Assembly: GCA_017794705.1 (NCBI GenBank) | Contig: CP051235.1 | Span: 1,117,010 to 1,181,009, forward strand | Source: Devosia sp. | GTDB lineage: Bacteria; Pseudomonadota; Alphaproteobacteria; Rhizobiales; Devosiaceae | DNA: 64,000 nt | Reading direction: 5' to 3' | In this document: piece after piece, positions 1 to 7,616 of the stretch | Layout of the letters: each line of letters begins with the position of its first letter | Position numbering within the stretch: position 1 is the first letter of the stretch | The notes under the pieces: model-generated | The model's input: only the letters and a program-made list of their open reading frames with translations | The model's database searches: none | Told to the model about the DNA's origin: nothing | Translations under genes and position numbers: made by a program

Positions 1-1048
1 TTGGGGGCACGAAACCGATGGCGATGGCGCGGCCGAGGCTGGGGGAAAAGCCGCCCGAGGTGACCACGCCGATGGTTTCGCCCTTGTCATCAACGATCTC
101 GGCGCCTTCGCGGGCCGGGGCGCCCTCAACAAACAAGCCGACGCGCACGCGGGCCAGTTTGCCCTCGCGTTCTGAAAGGATGCGTTTGGCGCCGCGGAAA
201 TCGGCAGCCTCACGGCGGCGTTTGGAGACGGCGAAACCCATGCCCGCCTCGATGGGGGAAATGGTTTCGTTGAGGTCATGGCCATAGAGCGGCAGGCCGG
301 CTTCGAGCCGCAGACTGTCGCGGGCGCCCAGACCGACGGGTTTGACGCGGTCGTCGTCAAGGAGCGCAGCCCAGAACTGTTCGGCACTTAAGGCGGGGAC
401 CAGAACTTCAAACCCGTCTTCGCCCGTATAGCCGGAGCGGGAGATGACAAGGGTGGCATCGTTCCAGTGGAAACGGGCGTAGGACATGAAATCGAGATCG
501 GAAACGCCCGGGACCATGGCCTGCATCACGGCGGCAGCGGCTGGACCCTGCAGCGCGAGGAGCGCACCATCGTCGGCGCGGGTCAGCGTAGCGGCGGAGC
601 CAAGCGCCTCGGCGATCATTTGGAAATCGGCGTCCTTGGTGCCGGCGTTGACGACGACATAGAGGGCCCCGGCCAGTTCCGGTTCGGCGGGGCGCGCAAT
701 CATCAGGTCGTCGAGGATGCCGCCCTGCTCGTTGAGCAGCATGGTGTAGCGCAGGCGGCCGGGTTTCAGGCCCTGAAGGTCACCGCAGATCAGCGGTTCG
801 ACAAGGGAAGCGACGGCGGCATGATCCTTTTCGGCATCGCCGGAAGATTGTTTGAGGCGGATGAAGGACGGGCCCATGTGCGAGACGTCGAACAGGCCGG
901 CGTGTTCGCGGGTCCATTTGTGTTCGGTGACAATGCCGTCGGGATATTGCACCGGCAGTGCGTAGCCGGCGAAAGGCACCATACGGCCGCCCAAAGTCTC
1001 GTGCTGGCCGTTGAGGACCACGTGTTTCAGGTTTTCACTATCGGCCAT
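1..1048 (-). CDS. gcvT: Aminomethyltransferase of the glycine cleavage system (T-protein), 3' end cut by window
   Basis: The protein reads MADSENLKHVVLNGQHETLG at its start and continues through conserved GcvT blocks (HAGLFDVSHMG, GDLQGLKPGRLRYTMLLNE, ISRSGYTGEDGFEV, GLGARDSLRLEAGLPLYGHDL). The T-protein transfers the methylene group of aminomethyl-lipoyl H-protein to tetrahydrofolate and releases ammonia. About 349 residues are present, and the C-terminal end runs off the left edge. The ATG at 1048 is the natural start and lies just downstream of a tandem glycine riboswitch, which independently supports the assignment. gcvH and gcvP would be expected beyond the left edge, which is inference. 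Confidence 0.96.
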   Translation of the reverse strand, partial: MADSENLKHVVLNGQHETLGGRMVPFAGYALPVQYPDGIVTEHKWTREHAGLFDVSHMGPSFIRLKQSSGDAEKDHAAVASLVEPLICGDLQGLKPGRLRYTMLLNEQGGILDDLMIARPAEPELAGALYVVVNAGTKDADFQMIAEALGSAATLTRADDGALLALQGPAAAAVMQAMVPGVSDLDFMSYARFHWNDATLVISRSGYTGEDGFEVLVPALSAEQFWAALLDDDRVKPVGLGARDSLRLEAGLPLYGHDLNETISPIEAGMGFAVSKRRREAADFRGAKRILSEREGKLARVRVGLFVEGAPAREGAEIVDDKGETIGVVTSGGFSPSLGRAIAIGFVPP

Positions 1049-1070
1049 TCACATACCCCGGTGCCGGACG

Positions 1071-1101
1071 CAGACGTGAACCATCGAACGATGGTTCAAA
1101 C
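1071..1101 (-). promoter_or_regulatory. Possible ECF-type promoter or expression-platform hairpin before gcvT
   Basis: On the minus strand GTTTGAACC (1101-1093) is followed after exactly 16 bp by CGTCTG (from 1076). This is the same layout seen before the ECF sigma gene (54589-54617) and before the secreted protein gene at 54753. The stretch also forms a perfect hairpin (GAACCATCG/CGATGGTTC), so the resemblance could come from a riboswitch-controlled stem instead. Both readings are inference. Confidence 0.3.
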
Positions 1102-1291
1102 GCCCCCTCTGTCCGTCGACCTGAGAGATTCCCGGATGAGGCGGCTTGTGGCCTCAACGGTTACTCCTTCGGTGGGCACCGTCACCGCTGCCGCTTTCCA
1201 GAGTTCAGTATGAACGCGGTCCGGGGTGCCTGAGAGTTTCCGGGGCGGTTGCTCCTTCGGCGCCGGGCGCGATGGCCCGGACTCTCCCGCG
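1102..1291 (-). promoter_or_regulatory. Tandem glycine riboswitch in the gcvT leader
   Basis: On the minus strand two glycine aptamers follow each other. The first has GGGAGAGTCCGGG, then GCCGAAGGAGCAACC, then GGAAACTCTCAGGCA (about 1291-1224). The second has ACCGAAGGAGTAACC and GGGAATCTCTCAGGT (about 1200-1118), closed by a GACAGAGGGGG-like end. The paired CCGAAGG and CTCTCAGG signatures are the hallmark of the gcvT element. Glycine binding to such elements usually turns on the glycine cleavage operon. A perfect 9-bp hairpin at 1078-1097 follows the second aptamer and may be part of the expression platform (inference). Confidence 0.95.
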
Positions 1292-1342
1292 TTCAGGGGA
1301 ACAGTAGTGAATCTAGGGGGTTCCGGTCAATCGCCGGGTTGA

Positions 1343-1933
1343 TCAAGCCTGTGAATCAAATCCGACCCAGATGATGATGTTTTCGCCGCCCAGATAGGGG
1401 ATGGCGACATTTTCGACGATCTTGACGAATTCCTGCGACTGGGCCGGCGGATTGACGGTGGTCGGCAGTTCGTAGACCTGCGAGAAGACGGCGGTGCCAT
1501 CTCGTTCCACAGCAAAGCGCAGCGGCAGGTTCTGGGTGTTGGAATTGGACTTGGGTCCGAGCAGCAGACGGCCCTGCACGCCCATGTTCACCGTGATCAG
1601 ACCGTTGGAGACGATGCAATTGCGGGATTGGCTGTCGATGACGGCCTGGAACTGCAGCTGGCGCGGATTGATGTTGTTGTTTTCATAGGCGAAAATCGCT
1701 TCGGAGCCGGGCCGGACCTTGATTTCGGGACATTCGGTGGCGATGGCCGGCAAGGCGGAACTTTGCAGTTGGGTCATTTCGGCCTGCGAGGCGCTGGTAT
1801 CGGCCAACTGGCCGGCGGTGCTGCCATCGCCAAACATCGAACCCATGCCGCAGCCTGACAGAAATGCCGCGAGGCCAAGAGCCAAACCTGCTTTGGCGGC
1901 GGTGCCTGTCCATTTGTTCAGTGTCTGGTGCAT
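1343..1933 (-). CDS. Predicted outer-membrane lipoprotein of unknown function
   Basis: The 196-residue protein starts with a basic and hydrophobic signal peptide ending in the lipobox LSGCG (Cys about residue 28), so it should be lipidated and anchored at the cell envelope. The mature part has a conserved-looking beta-rich segment (ITVNMGVQGRLLLGPKS, PLRFAVERDG, IPYLGGENIIIWVGFD) that suggests a small periplasmic beta-sandwich, but I do not recognise a named family. GAGG lies about 8 nt upstream of the ATG. It is co-directional with gcvT but is separated from it by the riboswitch leader, so it is probably its own unit or shares the gene block ending at 1968. Confidence 0.8.
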   Translation of the reverse strand: MHQTLNKWTGTAAKAGLALGLAAFLSGCGMGSMFGDGSTAGQLADTSASQAEMTQLQSSALPAIATECPEIKVRPGSEAIFAYENNNINPRQLQFQAVIDSQSRNCIVSNGLITVNMGVQGRLLLGPKSNSNTQNLPLRFAVERDGTAVFSQVYELPTTVNPPAQSQEFVKIVENVAIPYLGGENIIIWVGFDSQA

Positions 1934-1967
1934 GGCTTGATCCTCGTACTCGATACGCGTGCCGGGC

Positions 1968-2477
1968 TTAACCGGCCTGTTCCAATTGCTGCTGTTTCAA
2001 AACGTCCAGGACGGCCAGGGCGCCGCTGGAGCCGATTTCGCCGGGGACATCGTCGATGAAGACATGTTCGACCACGCCCTGGTTGATGATCAGCGCGGCG
2101 CGGACAAAGCGGATGCCGAGACCGACCTTGGTGCGATCCTGCGAAAGGCCAAGGGCCCGCGCCAGCGTGGCGTCGAAATCAGCAAGGAAGGAGACGGCTT
2201 CACCGGCGTGCTGGGCTTCGGCCCAGGCCTTGACGACATGGTGATCGTTGACGGTGGCGCACAGGATGCGCGCGACGCCAAGCCGCTCGAATTGCGGCGC
2301 GGCGGCGATGAAGCCGGGCAGATGATTGTTGGAGCATGTGGGGGTGAAAGCGCCCGGCACGGTGAACATGATGGTGCAGCCGGTGGCCACCAGATCGGCC
2401 ACGTCTACGTCCTCAGTTCCCGCCGCACTCACCTGTTTGAGCGTCACAGACGGAATTGTGTCACCCTGACGGATCAC
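1968..2477 (-). CDS. Peroxiredoxin, Prx5/AhpE-like (1-Cys or atypical 2-Cys)
   Basis: This enzyme reduces hydrogen peroxide and alkyl peroxides with a thiol donor. The active-site motif PGAFTPTCS carries the peroxidatic cysteine and the conserved Thr and Pro. The following LPGFI and the later VNDHHVVKAW block are typical of the Prx5 (redoxin) family. A GTG start giving MIRQGDTIPSVTL fits the family N-terminus better than the longer frame, which begins with TTG at 2510. A GGGG ribosome-binding site lies upstream. The C-terminal part lacks an obvious resolving cysteine, so glutathione or another partner may resolve the sulfenate. It lies in the same direction as the DsbD-domain protein and the lipoprotein. 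Confidence 0.93.
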   Translation of the reverse strand: MIRQGDTIPSVTLKQVSAAGTEDVDVADLVATGCTIMFTVPGAFTPTCSNNHLPGFIAAAPQFERLGVARILCATVNDHHVVKAWAEAQHAGEAVSFLADFDATLARALGLSQDRTKVGLGIRFVRAALIINQGVVEHVFIDDVPGEIGSSGALAVLDVLKQQQLEQAG

Positions 2478-2525
2478 CGTTTGCCCCGATTTACCACTGG
2501 TTAACCCCAAAATCTGGCGGTCAAG

Positions 2526-3350
2526 CTATTCGCTGGCAGGCGATTGATCAATGCCGACGATTTGCCGTTCCACCCGAAAAGGCCCGGCGGGGGTTTGAAA
2601 GACCAGACTGACCCAATCACCAGCCAGATCGGACATTTCACCCCATCCGAGACGTTCGAAACTGATTACACCGGGCTTGGGGCTTTTTTGGGGCGCGGCG
2701 AAGATGATCGAGGCATCGGCCGTGCTGGCGATAAGCGACGACAAATCAAGGTCTTCGCTCACCTCGGAGATGACCAGCATATTGGTCGCGTCGTCGTAAG
2801 CGGCGGCGCCGAGCGGGGACTCTGCCCCGGACCAGTCGATGGGCACATTGGCCATGGCCTGCTTGATGGCGATGTCGCTGGCGATGTCGCGGCTCCCCGT
2901 CTGAGGTTGCAGTTCGGCGTGGCTGGAGACGGGTACGCAGATGTCAGAACAGACGCCCATCAGGATATCGACCGAGATCAGAGGGGTTTCGTCGGTGATG
3001 GTGAGTTCGACCGGGAATGAGACCTCATCGTAGTAGACGTGATCGGTGTAACCGCCGGTGACCTCGCGTTGGGGCAGCGGCCAGAAGATGTGCGGGTCGG
3101 CAATGCCGGTCGAGGCGGCAAAATCGAGCTGCAGTGGTATGCCGGTTTCGCCGGGAACGCGCCAATAGGTCTTGAGACCCGGATCAAGCCGCACCTCCAG
3201 CGCAATCATCATCCTGCCCTCCCCGTCCACCTGATCGGCGGAGACAAGCCGCAGTTGGGCGCCCGGAGCAATTTCCTGCCAGGGCGAAGTGGCGGCTGAC
3301 GCGGCAGTCGCGACACACAAAGAAAGGATGAGAGCCAGAATTCTGATCAT
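2526..3350 (-). CDS. Secreted stand-alone DsbD N-terminal (DsbC/PF11412-type) domain protein
   Basis: From the ATG at 3350 the protein has a clear signal peptide (MIRILALILSLCVATAASA) followed by about 255 residues that match the N-terminal thiol-disulfide interchange domain of DsbD/ScsB proteins: PGLKTYWRVPGETGIP, YYDEVSFPVELTI and the cysteine pair GVCSDICVPV. In DsbD this domain passes electrons to periplasmic partners. Here the transmembrane and thioredoxin domains are absent, so electrons must come from another protein (CcdA-like, inference). The longer frame to 3416 would add residues before the signal peptide and reach into the YqgE promoter side, so the shorter start is preferred. It is divergent from yqgE. 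Confidence 0.85.
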   Translation of the reverse strand: MIRILALILSLCVATAASAATSPWQEIAPGAQLRLVSADQVDGEGRMMIALEVRLDPGLKTYWRVPGETGIPLQLDFAASTGIADPHIFWPLPQREVTGGYTDHVYYDEVSFPVELTITDETPLISVDILMGVCSDICVPVSSHAELQPQTGSRDIASDIAIKQAMANVPIDWSGAESPLGAAAYDDATNMLVISEVSEDLDLSSLIASTADASIIFAAPQKSPKPGVISFERLGWGEMSDLAGDWVSLVFQTPAGPFRVERQIVGIDQSPASE

Positions 3351-3469
3351 GGCGACATGGATAGACGAGCCGGACTTAAAATCAAATGACGGACTATCAG
3401 ACATGCGTGAGCGCAACTTTGAACCTTGTGAGCCGTTGGGTTAGGATGATGGCAAAAGCAGGAAAGAAT

Positions 3470-4051
3470 ATGGACACGCTCAAGGGCCAGATCCTCATTG
3501 CCATGCCGCAAATGGGCGACGACCGGTTTGCCGAAGCGGTGATTTTCATCATCGATCACAATGATCAGGGGGCGATGGGACTGATGATCAACCGCACCTA
3601 TGAGGACATGCGGTTCGGCGACATTCTGGAAGACCTGTCATTGGGTGAGCCGGAAGAAATGATCCGGCTGAGTACCGATGTGGCGCAACGCGAGGTGGTG
3701 AGCGGCGGCCCCGTCGAGCGGGCGCGCGGGTTCGTGTTGCATTCGCCCGACTATTTCGTCGACGGCAGCTCGGTGTTGGTCGACGAAAAGATGTGCCTGA
3801 CGGCCAATCTCGACATCCTGCGGGCCATCGCCTTTTCCGACGCAGGGCCCGAAAGGTCGCTGTTCGCGCTTGGCTATTGCGGCTGGGGCGCCGGGCAGTT
3901 GGAAGCGGAAATCGCCGCCAACAGCTGGCTGACGGCACCTTCGGGCGATGATCTGGTGTTTTCAGTGCCGTTTGAAGACCGCTACGACGCTGCTCTTTCA
4001 AAACTGGGGATCGGACGGGCGGCCCTCAGTTCCGAGGCGGGACACGCCTGA
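3470..4051 (+). CDS. YqgE/AlgH family protein
   Basis: The protein matches the UPF0301 (DUF179) family: LKGQILIAMPQMGDDRFAEA, DHNDQGAMGLMINR, VVSGGPVERARGFVLHS and GYCGWGAGQLEAEI are its standard blocks. The biochemical role of the family is not settled. The ATG at 3470 is preceded by AGGAAAG at good spacing and gives 193 residues, the usual length. In-frame ATGs at 3446 and 3449, and a frame open to 3386, would add an unsupported N-terminus. It is convergent with the GGDEF-EAL gene, ending 2 nt from that gene's stop. Confidence 0.93.
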   Translation: MDTLKGQILIAMPQMGDDRFAEAVIFIIDHNDQGAMGLMINRTYEDMRFGDILEDLSLGEPEEMIRLSTDVAQREVVSGGPVERARGFVLHSPDYFVDGSSVLVDEKMCLTANLDILRAIAFSDAGPERSLFALGYCGWGAGQLEAEIAANSWLTAPSGDDLVFSVPFEDRYDAALSKLGIGRAALSSEAGHA

Positions 4052-4053
4052 AA

Positions 4054-6936
4054 TCAGTTTGAACTGTGCTGGGCGGCGAGCCGGCGTTTGAAATCGACCC
4101 CGGAAAGGGCGGTTTCGAACAGGTAGCCTTGCGCCAAACGGCAATCGAGGGTGCGCAGGCGCTCGAGTTCCTCGCGGGTTTCGACGCCTTCTGCCACCAC
4201 CTGCAGGCCGAGCTCTCCTGCGAGGCTGACTATGGCGCGCATGATGGGATCCTGCGTGTGGGTCATGCCGTTGTCGGCGTTCAGTTGCACGAACTGGGCC
4301 GGAATCTTGACCGTGTCGAACGGGAAACGGTGCAGATAGCTGAGCGAGGAATGTCCCGTGCCGAAATCATCGAGCGCCAGACCAATGCCCAGCTGCTTGA
4401 GGGCGAACAGGACATAAGCGGAGTGCTCGGGGTTGGACATGACCTGGGTTTCAGTCACTTCCAACTTCAGGTGCCGCGCGACGCGGCGGTTCTCGGTGAC
4501 GACCGTACGCAGGTCGGTGAGCAGGGTTTCAGTTGAAAGCTGAGCTGTCGACAGGTTGATCGAGACGAAGAAATCTTCATCGACCGGCAGGGCGTGGATC
4601 CAGTCGCCGGTCTGGTTGGCAGCCTGCCGGAAGGCCAGGCGGCCGAGCTTTTCGATCTGGCCGGTGCGCTCGGCGAGCGGGATGAACTCGGCCGGGCTGA
4701 TGATGCCGTTGGTCGGATGGTTCCAGCGCATCAGGGCTTCGGCACCGGCGATGCGGCCGGTCTGAATGTCGTAGATGGGCTGGTAGTGGACCTGCAGCTC
4801 GCCCTCATTCATGGCGCGCTCGAGGTCCTTCTCGCTGGCCTCGGAATAGGCCGCGATGGAGCGGGCGGAAGCGCGGTAGGCCTCGATGCGGTCACCCCCC
4901 AAACGCTTGGCATAGTACATGGCCAGTTCGGCATCGCGCAGCACTTCTTCGGCATTGGCGGTGCCGTTGTCGTAGATGGTGATGCCGATAGAGGCGGTGA
5001 CTGTCAGGTCCTGTTCACCGAAATTGAACGGCGCACGCAGGGCCCGGCGCATCTGCTCGGCGACTTCGGCGATCTTGCCGGCGCCGTCGCCGGAAATAAG
5101 GATGGCGCCGAACTGATCGCCACCAACCCGGGCGATGGTATCGGTCGGCTTCATGACCCGGGAAATTCGGCGGGCGACGGCAAGCAACACGGAATCGGCG
5201 GCGGAGTGGCCGATGCGCTCGTCCAGATCGGAGAACTTGTCGAGATCGATCATCATGACGGCCGGCTTGGGGCCGCCGCCGGCCTTGGCGCGGCTCAAAG
5301 CCCGGTCGAGACGATCGAGGAACAGCGGCTTGTTGGGCAGGCCGGTCAGGCTGTCGCGAACGGCGTCGTGCAGCAGGCGTTCGCGGGTGGCGCGGTCGTC
5401 AGTGACATCCTGCAAGGTGCCGACGATCCGGTTGGCTTGGCCGTCTGTGCCGAGCACGGGCTTGGCGCGCAGGCGGAAGGTGCGGTAGCTGCCGTCGTGG
5501 GCGGAGACGCGGATATCGGTGTTGACCTTGCCGCGTCGCAGTTCGACCAGCGTGTCGAGTGCGGTGCGGAAGCGGTCGCGATCCTCGACATGGACGCGCT
5601 CGAGCCAGGACTTGATGGGACCGCGCAGATGGCCCCGCCGTTCGCCGAGGCGGGGATGCAGTTCGTCGGAAACGTTGACCCGGTCGCGCTCGATATTCCA
5701 GTCGAAGACGAAATCGCCGCTGCCGGTGACGGCAAGAGCCCGTCGCTCGACCTCGGAGAGTGAGCCAACAGACACCTGACCCTCGGCGAAGGCGTGCTGA
5801 ACGGTAGTGAAGCCGATGAGCATGACCATGAGCACGAGGCCGGCATCCATGGCCGGCTGGGCGATGTCGTTGGTGATCTGGCCGGTGATGACCATCCACG
5901 AATAGAACAGCCAGGCCATGTAGATGATCCAGGTGGGGACCAGGAGCACGGCGCGGTCATAGCCGCGGAAGGCGAGCAGGACGATCAGCATGGTGCCGAG
6001 CACACCGAGCACCAGCAGCACGGTGCGCGCCACGGTGGCGGCAATCTGGGGCTGCAGGAAGGCAAAGGCGAAGAGCGCGAGGAATGTGGCGGTGAGCGCC
6101 AGCGCGATATGCAGGAAGCGCAAATGCCATCGATGCAGGTTCAAATAAATGAACAGGAAGCCGAAGAGCGTTGTAGCGAGTGTAGCCTCCGAGGCGGCGC
6201 GATAGGGCTGGATGGAGCCATTGCCGACGCCAAGCAGGCGGCCGAGCACACCGAAATCAATGAGCAGATAGATCAGCACCGCCCAGGCAAAGCCGGCGGT
6301 GGCCGGGAACACCCCCTGCCCCTTGACCACGAACATGATGGTCAAAAACACAGCGGCCAGGCCGGCGATGCCCAGCACGGTGCCGCGGAACAGGGTGAAA
6401 GAGTTGATGTAATCGCGATAGGCGCCGGCTTCCCACAGGTAGAGTTCGGGCAGATCGTCGCTGGCCAGTTCGGCGACGAAGGTGACGGTGGCGCCGGGGT
6501 CGAGGACGATTTCGAAAACGTCGGCCTCGGCGTCGTTCAACCGTTGCGGGCGCAGGCCGGCGCTGGGGGACAGAACCGCGATGCGGTTGTCGCCAAGGTC
6601 GGGGGTGATAAAGCCGGAACCGGGCATGGAAAAGAAGGGGGCGACCAACAGCCGCTCGAGCTGTACGTCAGACGGGTTCTTGAGGGCAAACAGGGCCCAG
6701 CGCGGGTTGCTTTCGGCGTCGGCGGCGAGCACTTCGATGCGGCGCACGATGCCGTCTTCGCCGGGCGCGGTGCTGAGCCGGACTCGGCCTTCGACGCCTT
6801 CCTCGATGTCGATGGCAGCACCGAGATTGATGGCGTTGACGTCTTCGGGGACGGTGACGACTTCGAAGCCCCAAGCCGGACTGGCCAGGTTCAGCGTCAT
6901 AGCCAAACCCAGCACAAAGGCCATCATAAATTGCAT
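4054..6936 (-). CDS. Membrane 7TM-PAS-GGDEF-EAL protein; GGDQF cyclase site, intact EAL phosphodiesterase site
   Basis: About 960 residues. A signal peptide (cut near AWG) is followed by a periplasmic beta-rich domain (25-180), about seven membrane helices (185-390, 7TMR-DISM-like), a PAS domain (400-515), GGDEF (525-690) and EAL (705-950). The cyclase motif reads GGDQF near residue 606 rather than GGDEF/GGEEF, so diguanylate cyclase activity is doubtful. The EAL side keeps AEALMRW, LEVTE, LDDFGTGHSSL and AEGVET, with the catalytic Lys in VKIPAQF, although the usual KID reads KIP. It probably hydrolyses c-di-GMP, perhaps with GTP sensing by the GGDQF domain (inference). The ATG at 6936 is preferred to a TTG one codon upstream. 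Confidence 0.95.
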   Translation of the reverse strand: MQFMMAFVLGLAMTLNLASPAWGFEVVTVPEDVNAINLGAAIDIEEGVEGRVRLSTAPGEDGIVRRIEVLAADAESNPRWALFALKNPSDVQLERLLVAPFFSMPGSGFITPDLGDNRIAVLSPSAGLRPQRLNDAEADVFEIVLDPGATVTFVAELASDDLPELYLWEAGAYRDYINSFTLFRGTVLGIAGLAAVFLTIMFVVKGQGVFPATAGFAWAVLIYLLIDFGVLGRLLGVGNGSIQPYRAASEATLATTLFGFLFIYLNLHRWHLRFLHIALALTATFLALFAFAFLQPQIAATVARTVLLVLGVLGTMLIVLLAFRGYDRAVLLVPTWIIYMAWLFYSWMVITGQITNDIAQPAMDAGLVLMVMLIGFTTVQHAFAEGQVSVGSLSEVERRALAVTGSGDFVFDWNIERDRVNVSDELHPRLGERRGHLRGPIKSWLERVHVEDRDRFRTALDTLVELRRGKVNTDIRVSAHDGSYRTFRLRAKPVLGTDGQANRIVGTLQDVTDDRATRERLLHDAVRDSLTGLPNKPLFLDRLDRALSRAKAGGGPKPAVMMIDLDKFSDLDERIGHSAADSVLLAVARRISRVMKPTDTIARVGGDQFGAILISGDGAGKIAEVAEQMRRALRAPFNFGEQDLTVTASIGITIYDNGTANAEEVLRDAELAMYYAKRLGGDRIEAYRASARSIAAYSEASEKDLERAMNEGELQVHYQPIYDIQTGRIAGAEALMRWNHPTNGIISPAEFIPLAERTGQIEKLGRLAFRQAANQTGDWIHALPVDEDFFVSINLSTAQLSTETLLTDLRTVVTENRRVARHLKLEVTETQVMSNPEHSAYVLFALKQLGIGLALDDFGTGHSSLSYLHRFPFDTVKIPAQFVQLNADNGMTHTQDPIMRAIVSLAGELGLQVVAEGVETREELERLRTLDCRLAQGYLFETALSGVDFKRRLAAQHSSN

Positions 6937-7001
6937 CAAAATTCGGCTAATTGTCAGATATCCCTAGACGCGCCGCCCTTGGTAATGGGGTTTTGCCCAT
7001 G

Positions 7002-7613
7002 TCACAAGTGCGTTGCGGGTGGCTTGTTTAACGTCTCGAACCGGTCTTTGGTCAGGCCGAACAGAAGGTGGTCGCGCCAGAGGCCGTCGATCTGAAGATA
7101 TTTCTCGGCAAAGCCTTCCTTGACGAATCCGTTCTTTTCAAGGACGCGGATGGACGCGTCATTGTGCGGCAGGCAGGCGGCGTGCAACCGCTGCATGTGC
7201 AACTTGTCAAAGGCGAAGGGCAGCGCGAGACCCACGGCGCGGGTCATGTAACCCTTGTTGGCGGCATCGACGCCCATCCAGTAGCCGAGATTGGCATGGC
7301 AGGCGGCCCGATAGCGGATGTTGGACAGGGTCAGTCCGCCGAGCAATCCCTCCGTGCCGGACGAGATGTCGAACAAAAAGAACGAGAATTCGGAATTATC
7401 GGCAATCATCTGGCCGGCGCGGCGGATGCGTTCGGCGAAGGCGCGCTGGGTCATGTCCTGCGGGGTCCAGCGGGGCTCGAAAGGGCGCAGGTGATCGCGG
7501 CTTTTTTCGCGGATGGCGCGCCAGGTCTCGTAGTCGGCGTTGACGGGAACGCGCAGACGCAACCCCTCACCTTCCAACACCGGGGCCTGAGGCCGCATCC
7601 AAAGTCCGCGCAT
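7002..7613 (-). CDS. GNAT N-acetyltransferase, RimJ-like
   Basis: The 203-residue protein has the ribosomal-protein-alanine acetyltransferase layout: LEGEGLRLRVPVNADYETW at the start, GLLGGLTLSNIRYRAACHANLGYWM in the middle, and NKGYMTRAV with LHAACLPHNDASIRVLEKNGFVKEG toward the end, the last being the acetyl-CoA binding and Asn-Xaa-x-Ser signature. It transfers acetyl from acetyl-CoA to a protein N-terminus or amino group; the substrate is unknown. It starts 3 nt after the M16 peptidase stop and is the last gene of the leftward oxidase-thrC run, an order common in Rhizobiales. Confidence 0.93.
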   Translation of the reverse strand: MRGLWMRPQAPVLEGEGLRLRVPVNADYETWRAIREKSRDHLRPFEPRWTPQDMTQRAFAERIRRAGQMIADNSEFSFFLFDISSGTEGLLGGLTLSNIRYRAACHANLGYWMGVDAANKGYMTRAVGLALPFAFDKLHMQRLHAACLPHNDASIRVLEKNGFVKEGFAEKYLQIDGLWRDHLLFGLTKDRFETLNKPPATHL

Positions 7614-7616
7614 GGG

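Noticed and set aside
4066..7095. Several long open frames on the plus strand, opposite the GGDEF-EAL gene
   Set aside because: They are high-GC shadows: compositionally odd (Gly/Ala/Asp/His rich), without ribosome-binding sites or recognisable domains, and fully antisense to a clear gene.
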